From Thelephora terrestris (taxonomy: Eukaryota > Basidiomycota > Agaricomycetes > Thelephorales > Thelephoraceae): DNA of 64,000 nucleotides. The translations under genes and the position numbers were made by a program. This document shows positions 1 to 10,251 of this stretch, one piece after another. Position 1 is the first letter of the stretch. Each line of letters opens with the position of its first letter. The notes under the pieces were generated by a model, which was not told the origin of the DNA, did no database searches, and saw only the letters and a list, made by a program, of their open reading frames with translations. The stretch is from positions 372,001 through 436,000 of the forward strand of contig WIUZ02000017.1 in NCBI GenBank assembly GCA_015956445.1, written 5' to 3'.

Positions 1-732
1 TGGTGCTCGAGGCCGGAGTACTCTCCTTCGGTGTTCTCACGTATGATAGCAAAGTCGACGTCGGAGTGACGCGTGGGGAACCCAGGAAGAGACTTGCAAA
101 GGACCACCGACGCATAAATGTCAAGTTGTTGACGCATGGCGACGTTCCATGAAACATGTCCCGCCTGGGAAATCGGAGTGAATAGGATACCTACAAACCG
201 CGATCCGGTGAGCTGCTGGCCTGCAGAATGAGTGCGGCATTCGCTGAACTGACCTTTGAGACCGACACGGTTGCGCTTCAAGCTGTCCATGGCTTGTCGG
301 AAAAGGTCCTCTCCAGCGGTGGACATTCCGGAGACATCGTATTGCTCCCATTCGATGGGGGCGTTAACGTGTTCGAAGATCTCCTTGACGGAGTCGGTAA
401 TTTCAGCTCCGATACCGTCGCCCGGAATCAAGGTGACCTATGCCACATTAAGTCTTCGGTAGCGGGACGACGCAGATCGTCACTCACGGTATAAACACCC
501 CCGTACTTGGTCGGAAGCTACATATGGATGTCGAGGTTAGTCTGGTGCTGGTGTTAAAGTCGTGGTCAACCATACTCTGCGTGTTACTCGCGGGAAACCG
601 GCAGCGAGGGTTGTGGCAGATCTCTGAAAATAATACTCGCTCAGGACCTCTTCCAAGGAGGATGGAATTATTTGGGCTTACACCGGGGGCGAGGATTGAC
701 CTCGAAGAACCAGCAAGGGCGTTGCGGAGCAT
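1..732 (-). CDS. IDH1: NAD+-dependent isocitrate dehydrogenase subunit 1, mitochondrial (5' part; runs off the window)
   Basis: Regulatory-type subunit of the mitochondrial NAD+-isocitrate dehydrogenase of the citric acid cycle, which oxidises isocitrate to 2-oxoglutarate. Only the N-terminal part is present; the gene continues past base 1. After splicing, a short presequence starting MLRNALAGSSRS leads into TKYGGVYT and, past an intron at about 436-487, VTLIPGDGIGAEITDSVKE, the nucleotide-binding start of the isocitrate/isopropylmalate dehydrogenase fold. It continues with NAPIEWEQYDVSG and later HSDVDFAIIRENTEGEYSG, the conserved substrate-site segment of the family. Three introns are visible in this short stretch. 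The start at 732 gives a positively charged presequence as expected for matrix import. It is divergent from the alpha/beta hydrolase at 976. The choice of subunit 1 over subunit 2 rests on overall resemblance. Confidence 0.9.
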
Positions 733-975
733 GATTTGTAGAATGGATGGTGGAGAGCAGAGGGCAAGAAACGGAAAGGAGGGTGCAAAAATCCTGTGAT
801 CGGGTGTATTCGGTCAGCGCGTGCGCCGTAAAGTGGAACACTCATTCGTAACGGATCATTTACCCTCTTAACTCAACTCTGACGCCCTGCCAGGACGGCC
901 CTCGCACGGTCTTTACACCAAAACCCCCACTAATTATTTCGCAGAAGATAGTCCCCCGTTAATGTTATTGTAAAT

Positions 976-2853
976 ATGGTCAACCCATCCACTGCAATTC
1001 ATAATCAAGATGGGTCTGACGCAGTTCCACCGACCACACGACCAACCATTTCATATTATCTCGTCTTGGTCCTCCTCGTCATTCCTTTTTGCGCGGTCAC
1101 ACCAGCCTCGTGGTGTTATGTCGTCTACTCTCTCTACACCGGTTCTATCCGAGCCTTTACCTCAAGGCAGTATGTTGTCTTCGCGGTCGCCCTAGCTGAG
1201 GTCGGTCCCACTCTCGGCATGCATGTGATGCCTGATAATAACTCACGAGGGCGCATACACCCAGGTTTTATTTAGCGTCTATCACTATAATCTGGCGAAA
1301 TTCGTTTCGGGCCCCTCCCCTATCCAACCCCCTGGCATCGTCGACTTACAGGATGCTTTCCGCCGGGTATTGCAGTCAGGCCTGGCCGGTTTGCCAGAGG
1401 ATGGTCCTTACGACGCCGAAACGCTGGACTATGATCATCCAGGAAGTGCTACTGAGTTCATCACGAACCTCGCCTTCGATGATCCCCGTGCTGTGGATTT
1501 CCGCTCATATATGAGGACTTGGTAAGCGTTGCTCATACAATTGATCTACCTCCTCTCAAACACCCATCAAGGTTCAAGAAGGCTCCGTGGTCAGCGATCC
1601 ACAAGCATGAACTACAGCGATGGCTCTACTGGTCAACATTCAACGTGCATATGCCGTCGCCGGAGTCAATGCCGACTACGCACAGGCAAGTCATCGACGA
1701 AGCGGTGAAACTGGTTGAGAAGCGATCTGGATGCAAGATACCTGAGGGGTCAAACCCAGCCGTGACTCCGATGCTACTCACCGTTGACGACATCCATATC
1801 TCATTCCGCCCCTTCCTTTGGTATGCATTTGTTGCAGTTGGTCACACTTTTGCGCATCGGTTCTTGGAACACCACTGGGGCGTCGAGTTCGGCCGACACG
1901 GGGACGTAGAGTATATGGTGCGCATCCCTGAGAACTGGGACCCCACAGACTCCAAGGCGCGACCGATCGTGTTCCTCCATGGGCTCGGACTTGGTATCAT
2001 TCACTACAGCGTGTTCATCATCAAGCTTTTGCAGAGGTTCTCTGACCGACCGTTGCTTATCCCCTTGCACCCACACGTTAGCCAGCGGATATTCCACCCC
2101 ACGTATGTTCGGCCCCTCGACAGACGGTCTATGGTTGAAGGTATCTTTGGTGCCATGAGGGAATACGGTTTTGTCCCGGAGGATGATGAAAGTAATGAAG
2201 TGACGGTCGGAGACCCGAGGACAGGCGTGACCGTACTCAGTCATTCAAAGTCAGTCGGTTGCATTCGACAATTGTGTTCAGTCGTCTGACTATCCCTTAG
2301 TGGCTCGTTCACGCATGCTTGGATGCTCAAGGCGTCCCCCCACCTAATTTCCCGATCGTGTTTCGTCGATCCAGTGACGTTTTGTTTATGGGAAGGCGAC
2401 GTTTGTTACAACTTTCTCTACAAGATCCGCAAAACCGTGAGCATGGATTCAAAATTGGCCGGATTTTGCTCACTTCGTTTCAGGGCTTTGAAATGCTCAT
2501 GTATTATTTCGTGTGTTCGGAAATCGGCATCGCAAACTTCCTTCACCGCCATTTCGATTGGTCTGCAAATTCGCTCTGGTATGAAGAAATCCCACACGGG
2601 AAAGACCCATCAAAGTCGATGTTCGTTCTAGGTGGTAAAGATTTCATTGTAAACTCCGACGTATGTGGAATCTCTAGCTCGTCTCTGCTGGTGGACACGT
2701 AACTTCATTGCCCTATAGCGCGTTGCCGGTTATCTCAAGTCCCACGGTGTCAAGAAGGGCCTGTTGTATACCCCCGAACACACCCACGGTCAAGCATTTA
2801 TCGGTGGTTCTGACGTTTTTAAACAGATCATGGACTGGCTTGAGGAACCCTAG
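976..2853 (+). CDS. Membrane-anchored alpha/beta hydrolase (serine hydrolase), function unknown
   Basis: Six exons join into a protein of about 540 residues. The N-terminus has one hydrophobic segment (ISYYLVLVLLVIPFCAV) that should anchor it in a membrane. The hydrolase core begins near VEYMVRIPENWDP, followed by the oxyanion-region motif PIVFLHGLGLG. The nucleophile elbow SHSNGS is split by an intron (about 2,249-2,300): the first exon ends in SHS and the next starts in GSFTHAW. The acid residue is probably the Asp of LGGKDFIV and the histidine that of EHTHGQAF near the C-terminus. All three triad members are thus present in the right order. The substrate cannot be told from sequence; a lipid or ester is plausible because of the anchor. 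Introns lie near 1,201-1,264, 1,523-1,571, 2,249-2,300, 2,437-2,490 and 2,661-2,718. Confidence 0.82.
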
Positions 2854-3125
2854 TAAACGATTCTCTCCGTATCCTTCAGAGTTTGGACTGTTGCATAAGG
2901 AACTTTCCACCCCATTCTCGCCTTAACCTTTTCATAGTTTCTACCCCCAGGGCATCACCCAAGGGATGTTGCATGAATTAATTGCATTCGCGAACTTTCT
3001 CGATTAATCCGTTCTCAATCAGTACAGTTGTTTGTTTTGCATATACCCTAATCAGTTGCAATTTCGATTTTGTCTCGATGGTGTTGGTGCGCCTTCTCCA
3101 GACCGCTTGTTCCGTGAAAACTGGA

Positions 3126-4293
3126 TTATTCCATGTTTGCGAGGATCTTCAAGATGTTGTCTCTCCAGACTGGTGCTCTCGGATCAGCGTGAAATTGGCT
3201 CGTCTGTCTAGTATACCAGGTAGCCATGTCCTTTGAGACGGCTATGCGCGAGGGTCAGTGCTCAACTAGCTCGTTGATGCCAGAACCAAACGTACCAGGG
3301 AAGTCTGTCCCAAATACGAGCCTATTTGGACCGACGAAAGATTGCATGGCGGTTAGAGTGGATTCATGCGAACTCAACGCAGTGTCGTAATAGAACGTCT
3401 TGAAATCGTTCAGGATGTCTTCCGGAGTTAACCCGCTTCCCATGTAATTCGATAAGACTGCGACCCGGGGTGCAAGGAACGGCGTGCTCCCTCCAAGATG
3501 CGCCAAGACGAAATTGACGTTGGGGTATTTCCTTTTTCTGCCCGAGACCACGAGGGACGCGGCGGCTTTGAAAGTTTCGTGGGGAACCTCGACGATTGGC
3601 ACGCCGAGGAAATCATGTGGGTCTGGTCGTTCGGGGCGGGTCTGGGCCCCGTGCAGGAAGACAGCTGCGCGGCGTCTGTCGAGTTCCTCCCAGACCGGGT
3701 CAAAGATGCGGTCTCCCAAGTACACTAAATTGGAGGAAATGAGTTGGATCGGTAAGCATTATTGTATCCCACGATGACCCCAGCTGACCGGCGTTTTGTG
3801 CCTCGCCATATGACGAGGTAATAATAACCCCGTTCGCCTTGAGAACGTCAAATGCGTATCTAATCTCTTCGATCACAGCTATAAGAAGACCGGACAGGAG
3901 ATGAAATCAGCCACACCGTGGCGGGGATGAGGACCCCAGACCCCTCGAAATAGTTAGATGGTTCAACGAGAGCGCATACACACCTTTGGTATTCCTTAGG
4001 TCACCAAGTGTGGCCCAGAAGCCGAACCTCGTGGGGTATCGGTCACGCATCCTCTTTAACTCCTCGTTTGCCGCACGAACGTCTTTCTGATCAGGAGGGT
4101 ACCCCGGGGGTAAAGATAAGATCGCTTTGTCGATTTTAAGCTTCTCCATTGCGCCGAGGCTGACTTCCAGAGACCAATGTCGTCCCTCGGCGGTCATTTT
4201 CCATCCTAGAACTGCTGAACCGGCCGCCTTCGAAGCCTGTAACTCAGGAGGGAACGCGTGGTGGTGAACATCGATGCGAGTAAGTTCATTCAT
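3126..4293 (-). CDS. Amidohydrolase_2 family metal-dependent hydrolase or decarboxylase
   Basis: Member of the amidohydrolase-related family that includes aminocarboxymuconate-semialdehyde decarboxylase and 6-methylsalicylate decarboxylase. The spliced product is about 330 residues. It opens with MNELTRIDVHHHAFPPE, whose His-x-His motif binds the metal. FVLAHLGGSTPFLAPR gives a further metal-binding His and FGTDFP the catalytic Asp. The C-terminal exon, recovered by removing an intron near 3,239-3,292, ends VWRDNILKILANME, the usual last helix of the family. An in-frame ATG lies 75 bases upstream (4,368), but the extension is proline-rich and unlike the family, so 4,293 is preferred. It is followed upstream on the same strand by a short-chain dehydrogenase; the two could act on one aromatic or ketone substrate, which is inference from adjacency only. 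Confidence 0.83.
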
Positions 4294-4469
4294 GTTGGAG
4301 GTTTGTATCAGAAGCGAATAGGGACCGTCTGGAATTTGCCCCACCGGCCTCGGTATATTGTTCTCCAAAAGTGGATTTACACCTGTATTCGGATTTTTAC
4401 GGTGTGTTCAGTTGAGGTAGCAACGTACAAACGTAAACATTAAATATCACTTCTACATCCCCTGTCATT

Positions 4470-5451
4470 TCATTTCTTCTGATACTCTTCTAACTCTGGG
4501 GCGGTGTTGCTAATGAATTGGCCATGTAATTCCTTCTTCGCCTTAAGGACCAGCGACGCGATGAGGTAACCAGAAGCTTCGGGGGACACAAGAGACCCTT
4601 CTGCGTGCGCCTTGATGAACCTTTGATGGTCGGTTGGAGTCATTTTGTCTGCAGAATTGCGAAGGGTAGCCTGCATCTGTAAAAAGGGCCCGAGATTAAT
4701 TGTATTCTTGGAGGCTAAAGAGATCGGGTACGAACAGCGGTGTCTACAACGCCCGGGCGAAAGGCGATAGCAGTGATATCCGGCTCTTCTTGGGCAAGTG
4801 TTCTGGTGTGGGTTAGCTACTTGACCATCCGACGAAGGCCAATCGACATACCTGCATAACGAGTTCAAGGCAGCTTTAGAGGCATTGTAGGGTCCCCAAC
4901 TGGCCATACCACCAGTAGCAGCCCCAGAAGACACAAAAACCACCCTGCCTTGGGTTGATCGTAACGCTGGCAAGGATGCTCGAAGTGCGGGAACCAAAGA
5001 GAAGAAGTTGACATCAAAGTGAGATTTCCACGCGTCCAGAGGTACAGTTTCGTCGCCAATAGGGCCGAGTGGTTCGAGCACACCAGCGTTCAGGACCAGG
5101 CCATCAAGACGATTATGGGCCTTGATAAAGGTCGAGATCACGTCGGTCAGTGTGGTTTCGTTTGTACTAGACCCTATGACGGTCAAGAGGTTTCCCGTGT
5201 ATCTGTAAGATTAACAGACATATCGCATTGGAATGTCTTGAGGGATTCTCCGTGGGTTGTCTCAAGCTGAACTAGTTCCGCGGTCTTGGATCGGGATATT
5301 GCCCCAACGATCGCGTTGAATTCCGTAAGGAGAGCCTTGATTGCGCCCAATCCGATGCCCCTACGCTGACAGAATCAGCAAAATTTTCTGAGATTTCTTT
5401 GGGATGAGCAAACCTGGAAGCTCCGGTTACGATAACCACAGGTCTGGTCAT
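4470..5451 (-). CDS. Short-chain dehydrogenase/reductase (classical SDR)
   Basis: NAD(P)-dependent oxidoreductase with a Rossmann fold, about 280 residues after splicing. The start MTRPVVIVTGASRGIG carries the glycine-rich cofactor motif; an intron at about 5,362-5,417 splits it between GAS and RGIG. LVLNAG is the structural Asn motif, and VFVSSGAAT followed by YNASKAAL supplies the catalytic Ser, Tyr and Lys. The C-terminal half (ITAIAFRPGVVDTAMQ, VSPEASGYLIASLVLKA) is typical of yeast and fungal SDRs of the YIR035C/YIR036C type. The start at 5,451 directly precedes the cofactor motif. It lies 148 bases from the divergent PDB1 start. Its substrate is unknown. The amidohydrolase gene begins 177 bases downstream on the same strand. 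Confidence 0.87.
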
Positions 5452-5598
5452 ATTTGATGTCAGTGGAAGGGAACGCGATGAGGGTCGGAAGGGATCGAAT
5501 GTCAAAGGAAAATCATCCGGAATGTTCCGCCTCATATTCCCTCCCGCTGTTTCGTGGTTCCCACCAGTCGACGTGTTTTCATTCCGATACCCTCTGTC

Positions 5599-7004
5599 AT
5601 GGCCACCAGGTCTGCTCTCTCTCGCGTCGCTCCCACTCTCCTCAAGGCCAGGTCACCTACTCTGCCCTCAAAATTCTCTCGCGCCGCCTTTTTGGCCGCA
5701 CGCGGTTATGCCTCAGAGACTGGTCACACGGTTAGTGCGCTGTGCCCCAACAAGGCGACGTAAACTTTCTCGTACTAAGTCAGTGCCTCGGACTCGCAGA
5801 TGACCGTGCGTGACGCTCTGAATACCGCTATGGAAGAGGAAATGTTGCGCGACGAGAACGTGTTTGTCCTGGGAGAGGAAGTCGCCCGATACAACGGCGC
5901 TTACAAGGTCGCGAAACTCCCCGGACATGATCCTCATATACTCAAATGTCCGAACAGGTTACCAAAGGTCTGCTAGACAAGTTCGGTGAGAAGCGTGTCA
6001 TCGACACACCGATCACCGAGATGGGCTTCGCGGGTATCGCAACTGGCGCGGCTTTGGCTGGTCTCCGGCCAATGTACGTCCTCGAGGCCATGTACTTGTT
6101 GCCACGAGTCTCATTTTGCCTTGTATAGATGTGAATTCATGACTTTCAACTTCGCCATGCAAGCCATCGACCAGATCGTCAACTCTGCTGGCAAGACACA
6201 TTACATGTCCGGTGGAAATGTTCCCTGCCCTGTCGTCTTCCGTGGACCTAACGGTGCCGCCGCCGGTGTCGGCGCTCAACACTCGCAGGATTTTGCCGCT
6301 TGGTATGGCTCGATCCCCGGTCTCAAGGTCCTTTCCCCTTGGAGCGCGGAGGACTGCAAGGGACTTCTCAAGGTAAAAGCTACTCCCTTGCGGGTAAAAG
6401 TCTCGAAACTCACCCGTCCGTTCTATCAGGCTGCCATTCGGGATCCTAACCCAGTTGTTTTCCTGGAGAATGAGATGCTTTATGGTGTCAGCTTCCCCAT
6501 GTCCTCCGAAGCCATGTCCGACGAGTTCCTTCTCCCGATCGGAAAGGCTAAGATCGAGCGGGAAGGAAGCGACGTGACCCTTGTGGCCCACAGCAAGATG
6601 GTCACTCACTCCCTAGAAGCTGCTGAGGAGCTCGCAAAAGAGGGCATCAAGGCAGAAGTTATCAACCTCCGCTCCATTCGTCCCCTCGATATCGATACCA
6701 TTAAGGCATCCGTTAAGAAGACCAACAGGCTCGTCATCGTCGAGGGTGGCTTCCCCATGTTTGGTGTTGGTAGTGAGATTTGTGCTCAGATCATCGAAAG
6801 CGAGGCCTTCGACTACCTGGACGCCCCAGTCGAGCGCGTGACTGGTGCTGATGTTCCCACTCCTGTACGTTCCACGTTCCAATCGTTTCCACGCAGCTCC
6901 TAACCATTACGATGCAGTACGCGAAAAACCTTGAGGATCAGGCCTTCCCCGATACGCCCCTTATTGTCAAGGTCGCTCGTCGCGCTCTCTACCGCACTAA
7001 CTGA
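5599..7004 (+). CDS. PDB1: Pyruvate dehydrogenase E1 component subunit beta, mitochondrial
   Basis: Beta subunit of the thiamine-dependent E1 of the mitochondrial pyruvate dehydrogenase complex, which feeds acetyl-CoA to the citric acid cycle. Residues 1-44 form a basic, Ser/Ala-rich presequence ending near [11 protein letters not shown]. The mature part starts [15 protein letters not shown] and includes [21 protein letters not shown], the ThDP-contacting region, then [47 protein letters not shown] and the C-terminal transketolase domain ending near GADVPTPYAKNLED. The total is about 370 residues, normal for the family. Introns of 50-70 bases interrupt it after GHT, NGAYK, LRP, GLLK and DVPTP. 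All expected parts are present, with no sign of damage. Confidence 0.96.
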
Positions 7005-7147
7005 GCGTAATCGATTCGTGTACTCGCATACATCCGCCCTTTCTACTTGCTCTGCCACTGGGATTATCGTAGAAGTATATTACACTCGCACTTAAATCTG
7101 CCCTCGATGCGTGTCTAAATTTTTTGATGACCTGGTAAGGCTAGGCT

Positions 7148-9833
7148 CTATGCTTGCAATTCACGTAGGCGAATTCTGACTGCATTCGCGTGGGCGCCGA
7201 GCCCCTCGACGTCTGCTAGTGTGGCGACGATAGGTCCAAGAACTTTCAAGCCGTCTTTCGTGAGCTCTTGGGAAGTGATGTGTTTCTGGAAGGACTGGGT
7301 GTTGACCCCGCTGAACTGGCGAGCGTATCCGTTTGTTGGAAGCGTGTGATTCGTACCAGAGGCGTAGTCCCCACAACTGCCCATGATTGTCAGAATAATC
7401 TACAGACAGTTCCTGCGAGTGGGCCCACCTCTCTGGGGAGTATGGTCCAATGAACACGCTACCAGCGTTCTGTACCTCCTCTGCTAGGTCCTTCGCGTCA
7501 CGCACATGCAATATTAGGTGCTCGGGAGCGTAATCGTTACTGAAGTCAATCGCTTCTTTCACTGATCGAGTCTGAACCAAGAGACTCTTCGGGATGGATT
7601 GACGCATGATGTCTGCCCGTGGGAGAGCCCGTGCTTGTGAGTCTACCTCCTCTTCGATTTTGGCGATGGTTTCTTGGGGGAGGTTGACCGTGAGGAGGAC
7701 GACTTGGGAGTCGACGCCGTGCTCAGCTTGTGAAAGGAGATCCGCGGCGACGAATGCAGGGTTGGCGGTTTCATCGGCGATGACCTAGGGGCATACGTGA
7801 ACCCAAGCTCTCCCCAAACAAAGAGCTCAAACCACACACCAGGACTTCCGAGGGACCAGCCGGCATGTCGATAGAAACCAAAGCATCCGTATCGTTCTGT
7901 ACCAACATCTTTGCGGCAGTGACCCATTGATTACCGGGTCCGAAAATTTTATCAACTTTGGGAACGTTCTCCGTGCCGTAGGCCAAGGCTGCGATGGCTT
8001 GAGCGCCGCCAGCCTTGAGGATCGCAGAAGCCCCGATGAGGTGAGCGACGTAAACCACTTCAGGAGAAAGGGTGCCATCCCGTCTGGGGGGTGTGGCGAA
8101 CACTATTTGGTGACATCCCGCGACCTGCGCGGGGATACCGAGCATAAGAGCCGTGGACGGTAGCACCGCGGTTCCTCCTGGGATGTACAATCCCACCCTG
8201 GCGATCGGCCGAGCGAACCGCGAACAAACGACCCCCGGCATGGTTTCGACGACAAGGGCATCGTCTTTAGCTTGGGCCTTGTGGAACTTGTAGATGTTCG
8301 AGTATGCCTTGTCAATGGCCTCGCGAACCTCATCGCTCAAAACCATTAAATCGGGCGCGTACGGAGGAGGAGTAACGGTGACTGGAGCTTGACCTTATCG
8401 AATTTTGCGGTGAAGTCTAAGAGCGCGGCGTCGCCTTTGAGACGGACTTCCTCCACGATGGGCTGGACCTTGGCCATCATTTCTGATGACCTGAGCACGG
8501 GCCGACGAAGGAGGTCCGCACGTTGGGAGAGCGAGATTTGGGAGAGATCGTATGTGCGCATCCGGATAGGGTCGAAGGGGTCAATTTCGACCTCCTGAGG
8601 GAGTGGGGGAGGAGCGGGTATCGATTGGGGTTTGGGTGGGAGGGGCTTGATGACCTCTGGTGTGGCGCTGACCCATTGAGGTTTGGCGTCGCCTTTTCTC
8701 CTGGTGATCTTCTTCGCTTTGGCGTCGAGGGAGCGTTCAATATCGGCCACGCTGACTCCACCAGCCACACATCGCGTAAGGGCGAAGTAAATAAGGTCTG
8801 CTGCTTCGAAGGCGACTTCTTCCCGGGATGTAGCTTGACACAGCTCGTCGGCCTCTTCCATGATTTTTGATCTGAGGAGAGCCGAGTCGTTGAAAAGCCG
8901 GGAGGTGTAGGACCCCTCAGGAGCCGACTCGAACCTGGCTTGTAATGTCTTCTCGAGAGCGGCCAAACCGGCGAGTTCCCCAAAACAAGACGATCGATTG
9001 AGGTGACAGAATCCTTCGCCATGCTGGATGACGCTAAATTGGAGGGCGTCGGAGTCACAATCGAGACGAATCTTGACCACCTCTTGCACGGCCCCAGAGG
9101 TTTCACCTTTCCTCCAGAGGCCGTGTTTCCTTGATTGGTAAACACCTTTCCCGGTGAGAATGGATTCCTTGATGGAATCCGTGGAGGAATACACTAGACC
9201 AAGCACGGTATCTCCTTGTGTGTAAGAAGATACGACGGTGGGGAAGAGCCCATCAGCGCGATCAGAGGTGATGGACGCCAGAAAGGCGTCTACTACGTGC
9301 AGGCGCTGATCGGTAGAAGCGGACGTGGACAATTGGTCCGTGGCGATGACGAGGGCGGCGCCAACGTTGGAGATTTCGCGAATTGAGGAACGTGAGGGCT
9401 GGCATTGGCTTGCGGGCAGGACAAAGATGGACGATTTGGAGAAGAATTTCGATACGGAGGATATGAGCTCGGGATCAAGCGTAGGGGTTTTGAGGAGCAC
9501 TCCCGAGACGCTGTCTTTGAACGTTTCTGTCACCGCAGAAACGTTTGCGACATCGAGCAGGAGGAGGAGGCGGTGTTTCGGGACAGTTGGTGCGAGCTGT
9601 TTCGCGAGGGAAACTGGGACGACGACCTTTTGAATGCCGCTATCGAGCAAAGAAATTATGTGATCAGGATCAGGTGCCGTTTCATTATCAACGAAAAGGT
9701 AGATTTCTGATAAGGCAGGGAATTGATAGTTGGAGTGATCCTGGAAGGGGACGAGGAGTGGGCCAAGGCGGCTAAGGGTGGATACGATTTCCTTATCCTC
9801 CACCCTGAGGAGAGGAAGAAAACCGGGGGACAT
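7148..9833 (-). CDS. HIS4: Histidine biosynthesis trifunctional protein HIS4 (apparent frameshift)
   Basis: Combines phosphoribosyl-AMP cyclohydrolase, phosphoribosyl-ATP pyrophosphohydrolase and histidinol dehydrogenase (steps 2, 3, 9 and 10 of histidine synthesis). The N-terminal part contains [14 protein letters not shown] and [20 protein letters not shown] (cyclohydrolase), then [11 protein letters not shown] and [13 protein letters not shown] (pyrophosphohydrolase). From about 8,530 down to 7,148 runs the dehydrogenase: [62 protein letters not shown] and [12 protein letters not shown]. Two introns lie in the 3' part (about 7,793-7,846 and 7,381-7,434). At 8,372-8,380 the frame changes without a credible intron: [10 protein letters not shown] in one frame is followed by [18 protein letters not shown] in the next. 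One missing base would restore the expected family sequence, so this is either an assembly error or a mutation. Confidence 0.94.
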
Positions 9834-10251
9834 TGTCAGCGGATCTGCGGTGACTCGATCGTGGCTGGGGTCTGAGTGTGGCTGGTGTGGCTCGGATGCA
9901 ATAGGCCCCGCCTCAGAACAAACGGGAGAAAACAAAGAAAAAGACAAGGCAAAATACACGGAGTAAAAACATGGAGATGTCTAGGGGAGATTGACCACCA
10001 CTGCTTGGACTAAGTTTCTCTCTTTCACACTTTTACCGTGGCAGGGTGCGCTATGGCGAAACGATGGTATTGGGCCAATGCGATGGTGTTGTGTGGCAGA
10101 GGGTCCAGGGACCTCGCAGTTCAATTGATCGATAATCTATAAAACCACTCGGTTCCCATCCCCTCCCTTCTTTTCACCCAACCACCAACCAAACGCAACC
10201 CACTTCCGATCCTCCACCTGCTTCTAATCCCCTAAATACCCACCCACAGTC
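9834..10251. promoter_or_regulatory. Divergent HIS4 / Argonaute promoter region
   Basis: The 418 bases separate the two start codons. Visible signals are TGACTC at 9,851-9,856, close to the HIS4 start and matching six of the seven bases of the Gcn4/CPC1 core TGACTCA; ATTGG at 10,069-10,073 facing CCAAT at 10,075-10,079, a back-to-back pair of CCAAT boxes; TATAAAA at 10,138-10,144, about 110 bases before the Argonaute ATG; and a C/T-rich leader from about 10,150 to 10,250. The roles are inferred from position and consensus only. Confidence 0.5.

Noticed and set aside
4293-4368. Upstream ATG at 4,368 as start of the amidohydrolase
   Set aside because: The added 25 residues are unlike the family, which starts just before the His-x-His motif.
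8338-8381. A 41-base intron in HIS4 (GTTACT to TTTGAG) that would bridge the frame change
   Set aside because: It is shorter than the other introns here and would remove [12 protein letters not shown], which looks like conserved coding sequence.
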